This document shows, piece by piece, positions 1 through 10,090 of a DNA stretch of 64,000 bases. The position numbers and the translations under genes are program-made. The stretch comes from Lolium rigidum (lineage: Eukaryota > Streptophyta > Magnoliopsida > Poales > Poaceae). The stretch covers positions 101,572,292 through 101,636,291 of the forward strand of contig NC_061510.1 of NCBI RefSeq assembly GCF_022539505.1. Reading direction: 5' to 3'. Each line of letters opens with the position of its first letter. Within the stretch, counting starts at the first letter, position 1. The notes below the pieces were generated by a model that saw only the letters and a program-made list of their open reading frames with translations, searched no databases and was not told where the DNA came from.

Positions 1-95
1 GCACAACAAAGCACAAAACTAAGATAATGAGAGGTTTCTAAATTAGTAAACAACTTCCAAGACTCAAATATAAAACAAAAATACTGTAGTAAAAA

Positions 96-155
96 CATGG
101 GTTGTCTCCCATAAGCGCTTTTCTTTAACGCCTTTCAGCTAGGCGCAGAAAGTGT
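96..155 (-). other. Conserved non-coding block after the coding region
   Basis: On the plus strand it reads ATGGGTTGTCTCCCATAAG followed by a T-rich stretch and CAGCTAGGCGCAGAAAGTG. The same block follows the coding region of X (13413-13472) and E2 (49371-49422), and a shorter form (GGGAGATAACCCATG on the element strand) follows the unrelated ORF in B and F. It contains a short dyad (ATGGG ... CCCAT). Its role is unknown. Confidence 0.6.
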
Positions 156-158
156 GTA

Positions 159-794
159 TCAAGTATTATCAAGAGATGAAGCATCAACAGCGTAATTTGT
201 TCTAATGATAGAATCAAAAGGTAACTTCATTCTCTTTCTAGGGAAGTGTTCCATACCTTTCTTGAGAGGAAATTGATATTTAATATTACCTTCCTTCATA
301 TCAATGGTAGCTCCAACAGTTCGAAGAAAAGGTCTTCCCAATATGATGGGGCAAGATGCATTGCATTCAATATCCAAGACAACAAAATCAACGGGGACAA
401 GGTTATTGTTAACGGTAATGCGAACATTATCAACTCTCCCCAAAGGTTTCTTTATAGCATTATCAACAAGATTAACATCCAAATAACATTTTTTTAATGG
501 TGGCAAGTCAAGCATATTATAGATTTTCTTAGGCATAACGGAAATACTTGCACCAAGATCACATAAAGCAATACAATCAAAGTTATTGACCTTCATCTTA
601 ATGATGGGCTCCCAACCATCCTCTAGCTTTCTAGGAATAGAAGTTTCAAGTTTTAGTTTCTCTTCTCTAGCTTTTATGAGAGCATTTGTAATATGTTTTG
701 TAAAGGCTAAATTTATAGCACTAGCGTTAGGACTTTTAGCAAGCTTTTGTAAGAACTTTATGACTTCAGAGATGTGGCAATCATCAAAATCCAA
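159..794 (-). CDS. Retropepsin-like aspartic protease segment of element Y
   Basis: This open frame of about 211 codons has no ATG at its start, so it is the protease part of a longer Gag-Pro reading frame. It contains the aspartic protease active-site motif CDLGAS (D79-L80-G81 counting from the frame start) followed by ISVMPKKIY, and the downstream ILGRPFL motif near residue 152 that packs behind the active site in retropepsins. The family processes Gag and Pol inside virus-like particles. Asp-Leu-Gly in place of Asp-Ser/Thr-Gly is common in plant Gypsy elements. The N-terminal 60 residues are charged linker. The frame closes 60 bases before the conserved non-coding block at 96. It is open over its whole length, unlike the gag upstream of it. 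Confidence 0.8.
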   Translation of the reverse strand: MDFDDCHISEVIKFLQKLAKSPNASAINLAFTKHITNALIKAREEKLKLETSIPRKLEDGWEPIIKMKVNNFDCIALCDLGASISVMPKKIYNMLDLPPLKKCYLDVNLVDNAIKKPLGRVDNVRITVNNNLVPVDFVVLDIECNASCPIILGRPFLRTVGATIDMKEGNIKYQFPLKKGMEHFPRKRMKLPFDSIIRTNYAVDASSLDNT

Positions 795-887
795 ACCATT
801 ACAATCTAAAGCAATGGGATCATCATCCCCAATGTTGGAAAAAATTTCAGCAGTTTTATCACAGGCAGTTTCAGCAGTTTTAGCAGT

Positions 888-2277
888 TTACGGCAATTTT
901 GCGGGCTTTGCACTAGGAGTAGTAACATCGCCAACACCAATTATTTTATTATTGATAGTAGGAGGTGCAGCAACATGTGAATCATTAACATTACTAGTGG
1001 TGGTAATAGTCCAAACTTTAGCTACATTGTTCTCTTTAGCTAGTTTTTCATTTTCTTCCCTTTCCCACCTAGCATGCAATTCGGCCATCAATCTTATATT
1101 CTCATTAATTCTAACTTGGATGGCATTTGCTGTAGTAACAATTTTATTTTCAATATCCTTATTAGGCATAACTTTCGATTTCAAAAGATCAACATCAGAG
1201 GCAAGACTATCAACCTTAGAAGCGAGAATATCAATTTTATTGAGATTTTCCTCAACAGATTTGTTAAAAGCAGTTTGGGTACTAATAAATTATTTAAGCA
1301 TGGCTTCAAGACCATGGGGTACACTCCTATTATTGTTGTAAGAATTCCCATAAGAATTAGCATAACCGTTACCATTATTATAAGGATATGGCTTATAGTT
1401 ATTACTAGAATTGTTCCGATAAGCATTGTTGTTGAAATTATTATTTTTAATGAAGTTTACATCAACATGTTCTTCTTGGGCAACCAATGAAGCTAACGGA
1501 ACATTATTAGGATCAACATTAGTCCTACCATTCACAAGCATAGACATAATAGCATCAATCTTATCACTCAAGGAAGAGGATTCTTCGACAGAATTTACCT
1601 TCTTACCTTGTGGAGCTCTTTCCGTGTGCCATTCAGAGTAATTAATCATCATATTATCAAGGAGCTTTGTTGCTTCACCAAGTGTGATGGACATAAAGGT
1701 ACCTCCAGCAGCTGAATCCAATAGGTTCCGCGAAGAAAAATTCAATCCTGCATAAAAGGTTTGGATGATCATCCAAGTAGTCGATCCATGGGTTGGGCAA
1801 TTTTTAACCAAAGATTTCATTCTTTCCCAAGCTTGAGCAACATGTTCATTATCTAATTGCTTGAAATTCATTATGCTACTTCTCAAAGATATAATTTTAG
1901 CAGGGGGATAATATCTACCAATAAAAGCATCCTTGCATTTAGTCCATGAATCAATACTATTCTTAGGCGAGAGATAGCAACCAATCTTTAGCTCTTCCTC
2001 TTAATGAGAAAGGAAACAATTTTAATTTTATAATGTCACCATCTACATCTTTATACTTTTGCATTTCACACAATTCAACAAAATTATTGAGATGGGCAGC
2101 AGCATCATCGGAACTAACACCGAGAAAATTGCTCTCGCATAACAAGATTCGATAAAGCGAGGTTTAATTTCAAAGAATTCTGCTTGTAGTAGCAGGTGGA
2201 GCAATAGGTGTGCATAGGAAATCATTATTATTTGTGGTTGTGAAGTCACACAACTTAGTATTTTCAGGAGTGGCCAT
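888..2277 (-). pseudogene. Degraded gag of element Y
   Basis: The frame starts at an ATG at 2277 (minus), 227 bases after the PBS, but an in-frame stop follows after about 35 codons and the rest lies in several frames. The 1963-2145 part carries the capsid motif RGRAKDWLLSL, typical of the retrotransposon Gag family of plant Gypsy elements. The 1290-1886 part has the rest of the capsid (AWERMKSLVKNCPTHG, QTFYAGL) and then a long Asn/Tyr-rich low-complexity tract. The 888-1184 part is a charged, probably helical linker leading to the protease. No zinc knuckle was seen. At least two frameshifts and one stop make it non-functional as read; some breaks could be sequence error. Confidence 0.75.
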
Positions 2278-2503
2278 TTTAGCAGTAGTAAATAAAGCAA
2301 ACTAGATAAAGTAAATGCAAGTAACTTATTTTTTGTGTGTTTTTAATATAGAGTGCAAGACAGTAAATAAAGTAAAACTAGCAACTAATTTTTTTGTGTT
2401 TTGATATAAGTGCAGCAAACAAATAAGTAAATAAAATAAAGCAAGACAAAAACAAAGTAAAGAGATTGGATTGTGGAGACTCCCCTTGCAGCGTGTCTTG
2501 ATC

Positions 2504-2521
2504 TCCCCGGCAACGGCGCCA
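2504..2521 (-). promoter_or_regulatory. Primer-binding site, tRNA-Asp type (element Y)
   Basis: The plus strand reads TCCCCGGCAACGGCGCCA, which is the 3' end of plant tRNA-Asp(GTC) with its CCA tail, so the element strand is complementary to that tRNA. It lies 11 bases from the LTR end at 2533, the expected place for minus-strand priming. Confidence 0.85.
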
Positions 2522-2532
2522 GAAAAAGAGCT

Positions 2533-2768
2533 TGATGGCATGTAACTCACACGTTCGTTGGGAACCCCAAGAGGAAGGTATGATGCGGAGAGCAGCAAGT
2601 TTTCCCTCAGAAAGAAACCAAGGTTTATCGAACCAGGAGGAGCCAAGAAGCACGTTGAAGGTTGATGGCGGCGGGATGTAGTGCGGCGCAACACCAGGGA
2701 TTCCGGCGCCAACGTGGAACCTGCACAACACAACCAAAGTACTTTGCCCCAACGAAACAGTGAGGTTG
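2533..2768 (-). repeat. 5' LTR of element Y, piece 1 (U5 end)
   Basis: This is the last part of the 5' LTR of Y in element orientation, ending TGATGGC... on the plus strand next to the PBS. It is the reverse complement of the LTR ends of E2 at 47950-48192 and 53300-53545. It stops where solo LTR S1 is inserted, and the sequence resumes at 4488-4493, so the two pieces join cleanly across the TCAAT target duplication. Confidence 0.85.
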
Positions 2769-4492
2769 TCAATTGATACGTCTCCGACGTATCGATAATT
2801 TCTTATGTTCCATGCCACATTATTGATGATATCTACATGTTTTATGCACATTATATGTCATTATTATGCGTTTTCCGGAACTAACCTATTGACGAGATGC
2901 CGAAGGGCCAGTTCTTGTTTTCTGCTGTTTTTGGTTCCAGAAATCCTAGTAAGGAAATATTCTCGGAATCGGACGAAATCAAGACCCAGCATCCTATTTT
3001 TCCACGAAGCTTCCGGAACACCCGAGAGTCGCCGGAGGGGGCCACTCGGGCCCCCGGACGACAGGGTGGCGCGGCCAGGGCCTGGGCCGCGCCCCCTAGT
3101 GTGTCACCGCCTCGTCGCCTCTCCGACTCCGCCTCTTCGCCTATAAAAAGGTCCCTGACCTAAAACCTCGAGACGAAAAAAGCCACGGTACGAGAAACCT
3201 TCCAGAGCCGCCGCCATCGCGAAGCCAAGATCTGGGGGACAGGACTCTCTGTTCCGGCACGCCGCCGGGACGGGGAAGTGCCCCCGGAAGGCTCCTCCAT
3301 CGACACCACCGCCATCTTCATCAACGCTGCTGTCTCCCATGAGGAGGGAGTAGTTCCCCATCGAGGCTAAGGGGCTGTACCGGTAGCTATGTGGTTCATC
3401 TCTCTCCTATGTACTTCAATACAATAATCTCATGAGCTGCCTTACATGATTGAGATTCATATGATGATGCTTGTAATCTAGATGTCATTATGCTAGTCAA
3501 GTGGGTTTTACTTATGTGATCTCTGGAGACTCCTTGTCCCACGTGTGTAAAGGTGACGAGTGTGTGCACCGTGTGGGTCTCTTAGGCTATATTTCACGGA
3601 ATACTTATTCACTGTTATGAATGGCATAGTGAAGTGCTTATTTATATCTCTTTATGATTGCAATGTGTTTTGTATCACAATTTATCTATGTGCTACTCTA
3701 GTGATGTTATTAAAGTAGTTTTATTCCTCCCGCACGGTGTAATGGTGACGAGTGTGTGCATCCGTGTTAGTACTTGGCGTAGGCTATGATTATGATCTCT
3801 TGTAGATTATGAAGTTAACTATTGCTATGATGGTATTGATGTGATCTATTCCTCCTACATAGTGTGAAGGTGACGAGTGTGCATGCTATGTTAGTACTTG
3901 GTTTAGTTGTGTTGATCTGTCATGCACTCTAAGGTTATTTAAATATGAACATTGAATATTGTGGAGCTTGTTAACTCCGGCAATGAGGGTTCGTGTAATC
4001 CTACGCAATTAGTGGTGTTCATCATCCAACAAGAGAGTGTAGAGTATGCATTTATCTATTCTGTTATGTGATCAAAGTTGAGAGTGTCCACTAGTGAAAG
4101 TCTAATCCCTAGGCCTTGTTCCTAAATACTGCTATCGCTGCTTGTTTACTGTTTTACTGCATCTTTACTTCCTGCAATATTACCACCATCAACTACACGC
4201 CAGCAAGCACTTTTCTGGTGCCGTTGCTACTGCTCACATTTATTCATACCACCTGTATATCACTATCTCTTCGCCAAACTAGTGCACCTATTAGGTGTGT
4301 TGGGGACACAAGAGACTTCTTGCTTTGTGGTTGCAGGGTTGCATGAGAGGGATATCTTTGACCTCTTCCTCCCTGAGTTCGATAAACCTTGGGTGATCCA
4401 CTTAAGGGAAACTTGCTGTTGTTCTACAAACCTCTGCTCTTGGAGGCCCAACACTGTCTACAAGAATAGAAGCTCCCGTAGACATCATCAAT
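2769..4492 (+). mobile_element. Solo LTR S1 with target duplication TCAAT
   Basis: A single LTR of 1714 bases (2774-4487) begins TGATACGTCTCCGACG and ends GTAGACATCA. It is flanked by the perfect 5-base duplication TCAAT (2769-2773 and 4488-4492) inside the 5' LTR of Y. There is no interior, so it is the product of LTR-LTR recombination. Its right end (reverse complement of the TGATGTCTACGGGAGC end) matches the LTR of element F, so it belongs to that non-autonomous family. A TATA-like CTATAAAAAG is at 3141-3150. Confidence 0.9.
3141..3150 (+). promoter_or_regulatory. Putative LTR TATA box in S1
   Basis: CTATAAAAAG follows a GC-rich stretch and precedes another GC-rich leader. The equivalent position in the other LTRs is CTATTTAAGCC (5046, 10457) or CTACTTAAAG (46964, 52319), so this is probably the core promoter at the U3/R boundary. 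The function is inferred from position only. Confidence 0.55.
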
Positions 4493-4678
4493 CTCACCGG
4501 CTTGCTGTAACAAAGGATTAGATGTATAGTGTGGATGATGATTGTTTGCAGAGAACAGTAAAGAACAAGTATTGCAGCAGATTTGTATTTCAGTATAAAA
4601 GAATGGACCGGGGTCCACAGTTCACTAGAGGTGTCTCTCCCATAAGATAGCATGTTGGGTGAACAAATTACAGTCGGG
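4493..4678 (-). repeat. 5' LTR of element Y, piece 2
   Basis: This is the middle piece of Y's LTR between S1 and element B. It includes the reverse complements of the segments found at 36880-36900 and 47925-47945 (GTTACAGCAAGCCGGTGAG) and ends in the TCGGG target site of B. It continues at 11608-11613. Confidence 0.85.
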
Positions 4679-6204
4679 TGATACGTCTCCAACGTATCCA
4701 TAATTTCTGATGTTCCATGCTTGTTTTATGACAATACTTACATGTTTTGCTTGCACTTTATGATGATTTTATGCGTTTTCCGGAACTAACCTATTAACAA
4801 GATGCCCCGGTGCCGGTTCTCGTTTTCTGCTGTTTTTGGTTCCAGAAAGGCTGTTCGGGCAATATTCTCAGAATTCGACGAAACGAAGACCAAACATCAT
4901 AATTCACCGAGACGGACCAGGACACCGAAGGGGAGTCAGAGGGGAGGCCTGGGGCCCCCACATCATAGGGCCGCGCGGGCCAGCCCCTGGCCGCGCCGGC
5001 CTATGGGGAGGGCACCCTGTCGCCTCTCCTGCGCCGCCTCTTCGCCTATTTAAGCCCTTTCGACCTAAAAACGCAGTACCTTTTGACGAAACTCCAGAAA
5101 GACTCCAGGGGCGCCGCCGCCATCGCGAAACTCCAATTCGGGGGACGAAGTCTCGTTCCGGCACCCTGCCGGGACGGGGAAGTGCCCCGGAAGCCATCTC
5201 CATCAACGCCATCGCCTCCATCATGCTCCGTGAGTAGTTCCCCCATGGACTACGGGTTCTAGCTGTAGCTAGTTGGTATTCTCTCCCCCATGTACTTCAA
5301 TACAATGATCTCATGAGCTGCCTTACATGATTGAGATTCATCTGATGTAATTGGTGTTGTGTTTGTCGGGATCCGATGGATTGTTACGTTATGATTGTCT
5401 ATCTACAAAGTTTATGAAGTTATTGTTGCTGCAATCTTGTTGTGTTTAATGCTTGTCACTAGGGCCCGAGTGGCATGATCTTAGATTTAAGCTCTATACT
5501 TATTGCTTAGATTGTATCTACAAGTTGTATGCACATGTCTATGTCCGGAACCAAAGGCCCCAAAGTGACGAAATTGGGACAAGCTGGAGGGAAAGGCTTA
5601 GATATGAGGATCACATGTTTTCACGGAGTGTTAATGCTTTGCTCCGGTGCTCTATTAAAAGGAGTGCCTTAATTTCCAGTAGATTCCCTAGAGGCCCGGC
5701 TGCCACCGGCTGGTAGGACAAAAGATGTTGTACAAGTTTCTCATTGCGAGCACGTATGACTATATATGGAAAACATGCCTACATGATTAATGATCTTGAT
5801 ATTCTGTCTTAATGCTATTTCAATCCTATCAATTGCCCGACTGTAATTTGTTCACCCAACACTTGTTATTGGAGAGTTGCCACTAGTGTAGATCGCTGGG
5901 AACCTCGGTCCATCTTTCATCGTCATATACTCGTTCTACATGTCATTGGAAGTAGTATCAACTATTTTCCGGTGCCATTGCTCCTGTGTTATTGCTACTG
6001 CTGTTGTGTTACTGTTACTATTGCTCTCATACTACTGCTGCTTTCACATCACCCCTGTTATTAGTGCTTTTCCAGTGCGGCTGAATTGACAACTCACTTG
6101 TTAAGGCTTATAAGTATTCTTTACCTCCCCTTGTGTCGAATCAATAAATTTGGGTTTTACTTCCCTCGAAGACTGCCGCGATCCCCTATACTTGTGGGTT
6201 ATCA
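4679..6204 (+). repeat. 5' LTR of element B
   Basis: It opens TGATACGTCTCCAACG and ends GTGGGTTATCA. The TATA-like CTATTTAAGCC is at 5046-5056, after a GC-rich block (4920-5045) and before a GC-rich leader. The apparent open frames around 4800-5240 are by-products of that GC-rich block and occur in the same form in the right LTR. Confidence 0.9.
5046..5056 (+). promoter_or_regulatory. Putative TATA box in left LTR of B
   Basis: CTATTTAAGCC is the likely core promoter of B. The identical motif is at 10457-10467 in the right LTR, and the reverse complement GGCTTAAATAG occurs in both LTRs of F (56649, 61644). Assigned by position and conservation only. Confidence 0.5.
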
Positions 6205-6215
6205 AGACTATTTTC

Positions 6216-6233
6216 TGGCGCCGTTGCCGGGGA
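6216..6233 (+). promoter_or_regulatory. Primer-binding site, tRNA-Asp type (element B)
   Basis: TGGCGCCGTTGCCGGGGA lies 11 bases after the LTR end and is complementary to the 3' end of plant tRNA-Asp(GTC). Confidence 0.88.
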
Positions 6234-6476
6234 GGCATAGCTCTACTCATAAGTTCACCTGGGGAGTACACTCTACCTCTCTCTCTGCTTTTATTTTATT
6301 TCATTTTGTTTTGCTTAGTTTACTTTTATCTAGTTTATTTGTGCTTAGCTTATTTCTGTCTTGTTTTATTTTTCTTAGTTTACTTTTGTCTAGTTTCTTT
6401 TTGTCTTGTTTTACTTTCCTCATATACCCGAAAATCCATAAAAATTTGAAAAACCGAAAAATTAAAAACTGCTGTT
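6234..6476 (+). other. Leader of element B, pyrimidine/T-rich
   Basis: This untranslated stretch between PBS and ORF is dominated by imperfect repeats of CTTAGTTTACTTTT and CTTGTTTTATTTT (about 6290-6420). E2 and Y have leaders of similar style. No coding potential is evident. Confidence 0.5.
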
Positions 6477-7846
6477 ATGGGAGAATCCATAACCTACTTG
6501 GAGCTTATAGAATATTATAATAATTATAGAGAATCAAGAGCGGGAAAAGTGATGAGTGCTTTGTGATAGAAAAATTGAATACAATTGCTAAAATCTTGCT
6601 TAAACGCCATGATATAAGCTGTTGCTCTCAACAGGACACTAAACATCTTAAATTTCAATGTGGCTTTAGTGAGGAATTTTTAATTAAGAACTATAATCGG
6701 AATAGCTATATTCATTTTGGGTTTGAAGAGGTAGAACAATTTGTCATATTTATGGGAGCCTCCGAGATAGAATCCTTCATAGCTAAAAATTATGAAACTT
6801 GTGTTGTTTGTAAGGACCTTAAAGATTATGTCTCTTCTATCCTTAATTTTTGCAAAGAAAGTTACACTGATAATCCTTATATCATTGATTATAAAGAGAG
6901 ACTCATTAATGCACAAGAATGCACTCACAATTTGCGGGGACTGTGGAAGAAGAAATTGATGAACTCGAAAGCTCATTGGATGAAAAAGAGGAGGAAATTG
7001 ATGAACCTGAAAGCTCATTGGATGAAAAAGAAGAGGAGAGTGATGAACAAAAGGAGGAAGAATGGATTAGCTACCCATGCCAACCTTCTAATGAGAGTAA
7101 CTCTTTATCTCTTACACTATTTGATTGTCCTCCATGCTTACCGAAAGAGGTTGAATGTTATGTTCCTGTGGATTCTCTTGAAATATTCCCTATGAGTAAA
7201 ACTTGTGAGAATAATTATGCTACTTGTTATATATGATAATCCATGCTACTTTGATAAATCTTATGATAATGCTTTGTTTGTGCTCGATGTCGAAATGCAT
7301 GGTACTAAAGAATTTTGCGTAGCAAATGTTTATGATAAAGCTCTTGATGATGGTCCTATGTTACTTGATAATATTAATTGTACTACTAATGAAAATGGGA
7401 TTGGAGAGGTCTTGACATTATCTATGAGTCCCATATCTCTTGAGATTGATCAACCATCTTGTTATATTATTGATAAAAGTGTGTTTGAAAGTTTTAATCG
7501 CACTATTTTTGAGCTTGATAAAAATTATGTGTTTATGGATCATGAAAAGCATGCTATATGTGATAGTTATGTTGTTGAGTTTGTTCATGAAGCTACTGAA
7601 AATTATTATGAGAGAGGAAAATATGGTTGTAGAAATTTGCAAGGTACTAAAACACCTCTCTATATGCTGAAAATTTTGAAGTTACTCTTATTGTATCTTC
7701 CAATGCTTGTCACTTTGTTCTTCATGAATTTATTTGTGTACAAGATTCCTATGCATAGGAAATGGGGTAGACTTAAATGTATTTTGAATTTGCTTATTGA
7801 TACTCTCTTTTGCTTCAACTCTTATTTCTTGCGAGTGCATCATTAA
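6477..7846 (+). pseudogene. Broken ORF of unknown function with C-terminal membrane segment (element B)
   Basis: I do not recognise this protein. A likely start is the ATG at 6477, which reads into GESITYLELIEYYNNYRE. Coding then continues in different frames at 6563-6950, 6919-7236 and 7205-7846, so about three indels (near 6555, 6940 and 7235) break a frame of roughly 450 codons. The middle has a tandem acidic repeat (EEIDELESSLDEKEE, two copies and a partial third). The last 120 codons match the ORF of element F: ATENYYERGKYG, then KILKLL, a hydrophobic run PMLVTLFFMNLFVYKIP that could cross a membrane, then HRK and a final FCF...YFLRV. No Gag, retropepsin or polymerase motif is present. 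Conservation of the frame between two otherwise diverged elements suggests it was a real protein. Confidence 0.6.
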
Positions 7847-8539
7847 AACTGCTGAGCCCATCTTAATGGCTATAAAGAAAGAACTTCTTGGGAGATAACC
7901 CATGTGTTTATTTTGCTACAGTACCTCTATTTTATATTTGTGTCTTGGAAGTTGTTACTACTGTAGCAACCTCTCCTTATCTTTATTTTATTGCAATGTT
8001 GTGCCAAGTGAAGCCTCTCATTGAAGGTTGATACTAGATTTGGATTTCTGCGCAGAAACAGATTTCTATCTGTCACGAATCTGGGCTGTTTTCTCTGTAG
8101 GTAACTCAGAAAATTATGCCAATTTACGTCCGTGTTCCTCAGATATGTACGCAACTTTCGTTAGTTTTGAGTTTTCTGATTTGAGCAACGGAAGTACCTC
8201 TTTTAAATTCGTCTTTACTGGCTGTTCTGTTTTGGCAGATTCTGTCTCTGTTTTTTGCATTGTCTCTTGCGGACTTTAAGCAAGGCTTTCTACACGTGGA
8301 GAGCTGTAGCTAATGTTTTATTGAGTTCTTGCAATGTGTCACTACAGTACCAAGGTGGATTCAAGTTTTTTGAGTACTAACCCCTCTAATGAAGTTTATG
8401 AGAAGTTTGGTGTGAAGGAAGTTTTCAAGGATCAAGAGAGGAGGATGATATATGATCAAGAAGAGTGAAAAGTCTAAGCTTGGGGATGCCCCCGTGGTTC
8501 ATCCCTGCATATTTCAAGAAGACTCAAGCGTCTAAGCTT

Positions 8540-8560
8540 GGGGATGCCCAAGGCATCCCC
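8540..8560 (+). other. Perfect stem-loop beside a PPT-like repeat
   Basis: The arms GGGGATGCC and GGCATCCCC pair fully around the loop CAA. The left arm is also the end of a second AAGCTTGGGGATGCC motif. The same hairpin is present at 50060-50080 (E2) and 58877-58897 (F, minus), and with one mismatch at 12753-12773 (X, minus). Confidence 0.75.
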
Positions 8561-10052
8561 TTCTTCATCAACTTATCAGGTTTCTTCTATTAAAACTATA
8601 TTTTTATTCGGTCACATCTTATGTTCTTCACTTGGAGCGTCTGTGTGTTTTATTTTTGTTTATGTTTGAATAAGATTGGATCCTAGCAATCCTTGTTTGG
8701 GAGAGAGACACGCTCCGCTTTTTCATATGAACACTTGTTCTTCGTTTTACTTTTAATGTTCAATGATAAAAGTTGGAAGCTACATCCCTTATGGTTATTT
8801 GGTTGGAAACGAGAAAATGCCTCATATTGTCTTGAATAATTTGACACTTGGCAATTGTTTTGAGCTCTCAAGTAGATCATGATTAAGTTTTTTCATGTAG
8901 TTTAAACCTATTAGTGGAGAACTACTGTAGAGCTTGTTGAAATTGGTTTGCATGATTGGTCTCTCTTAAGGTCTAGATATTTTTGGTAAAAGTGTTTGAG
9001 CAACAAGGAAGACAGTGTAGAGTATTATAATGCTTGCAATATGTTCTAATGTAAGTTTTGCTGTACCGGTTCATACTTGTGTTTGCTTCAAATAACCTTG
9101 CTAGCCCAAAGCCTTGTACTGAGAGGGAATGCTTCTCGTGCATCCAAAACCTCGAGCCAACCACTATGCCATTTGTGTCCACCATACCTACCTACTACAT
9201 GCTCATGAGGAAGTATGTGGTGTTTATCTTTCAATCTTGTTGGGCAACTTTCACCAATGGACTAGTGGCTTCATCCGCTTATCCAATAACTTTGCAAAAA
9301 GAGCTGGCAATGGGATTCCCAGTCCCAAATTAATTAACAAAAATAGACACTCCTTCATGGTATGAGATTGTTGGCAGGCACCCGAGGATTCGGTTAGCCA
9401 TGGTTTGTGAAAGAAAGGTTGGAAGGAGTTCCACACAAAAATAAAAATAAAATGGGAGCCGCTCTTTGAAGTTTTGTACGGCAAGGGGGTTAGAGTGCCC
9501 ACTACCATTCGTTGACAACAACAAACACCTCTCAAAACTTTACTTTTATGCTCTCTTTATGTTTTCAAAACCAAAGCTCTAGCACAAATATAGCAATCAA
9601 TGCTTCCCTCTGCGAAGGGCCATTCTTTTACTTTATGTTGAGTCGGTTTACCTACTTCCTTCCATCTTAGAAGCAAACACTTGTGTCAACTCGTGCATTG
9701 ATTCTTACATACTTTCTTATTTGCACTTATTATATTACTTTATGTTGACAATTATCCATGAGATATGCATGTTGAAAGTTGAAAGCAAGCTTGCTGAAAC
9801 TTAAATCTTCCTTTGTGTTGCTTCGATGCCTTTACTTTGAATCTATTGCTTTATGAGTTAACTCTTGTGCAAGGCTTTTGATGCTTGTCTTGAAAGTACT
9901 CTTCATGAAAAGTTTTGCTATATGTTATCTATTTGTTAGCAACTATAGATCATTGCCTTGAGTCACTTCATTCATCTCATATGCTTTGTAATAGTATGAT
10001 CAAGGTTATGTAAGTAGCATGTCACTACAGAAATTATTCTTTTTATCGTTTA

Positions 10053-10072
10053 CCTACTCGAGGACGAGTAGG
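10053..10072 (+). other. Stem-loop immediately before the PPT
   Basis: The arms CCTACTCG and CGAGTAGG pair fully around AGGA, four bases before the PPT. F has the same hairpin at 57040-57059. E2 has a version with a compensating base-pair change at 51916-51933. Confidence 0.75.
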
Positions 10073-10076
10073 AACT

Positions 10077-10090
10077 AAGCTTGGGGATGC
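10077..10090 (+). promoter_or_regulatory. Polypurine tract of element B
   Basis: AAGCTTGGGGATGC directly abuts the right LTR (TG at 10091). The same tract abuts the 3' LTR in E2 (51938-51951) and F (57022-57035, minus), so it is the probable plus-strand primer. Confidence 0.8.

Larger units (their letters stand above)
1..2532 (-). mobile_element. Internal region of Gypsy element Y (gag-pro part)
   Basis: This is the 5' interior of a minus-strand LTR retrotransposon, read from the PBS at 2504-2521 leftward through gag and protease and off the window at base 1. No reverse transcriptase or integrase is visible before the edge. After the protease comes a conserved non-coding block (96-155) that recurs at 13413, 49380 and 59540. 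The leader between PBS and gag (about 2290-2500) is A/T rich with repeated short A-runs, like the leader of E2 at 48290-48486. Family placement as Sabrina-like Gypsy is from general resemblance, not a search. Confidence 0.75.
7847..10076 (+). other. 3' non-coding interior of element B
   Basis: About 2.2 kb without a credible gene. It begins with a conserved block at 7884-7905 (TGGGAGATAACCCATG). It contains the segment around 8030-8160 with CTGCGCAGAAACAG and CACGAATCTGGGCTG that recurs in X, E2 and F, two PPT-like copies (8476-8490, 8534-8548) and a perfect hairpin at 8540-8560. From about 8640 to 10050 the sequence is AT-rich and matches 50200-51910 of E2 and 57060-58800 of F at intervals. 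A final hairpin (10053-10072) abuts the PPT. Confidence 0.65.

Noticed and set aside
1074..1490. Plus-strand frames rich in Ile/Val opposite the gag of Y
   Set aside because: They are the antisense of the Asn/Tyr-rich gag tract, and the hydrophobic composition is a consequence of that.
4802..5246. Arg/Pro-rich frames in LTR leaders, recurring near 10213, 12173, 35586, 46627, 52075, 56400 and 61393
   Set aside because: All are in the same GC-rich LTR block around the TATA box, with frames that differ between copies. This is non-coding LTR sequence.
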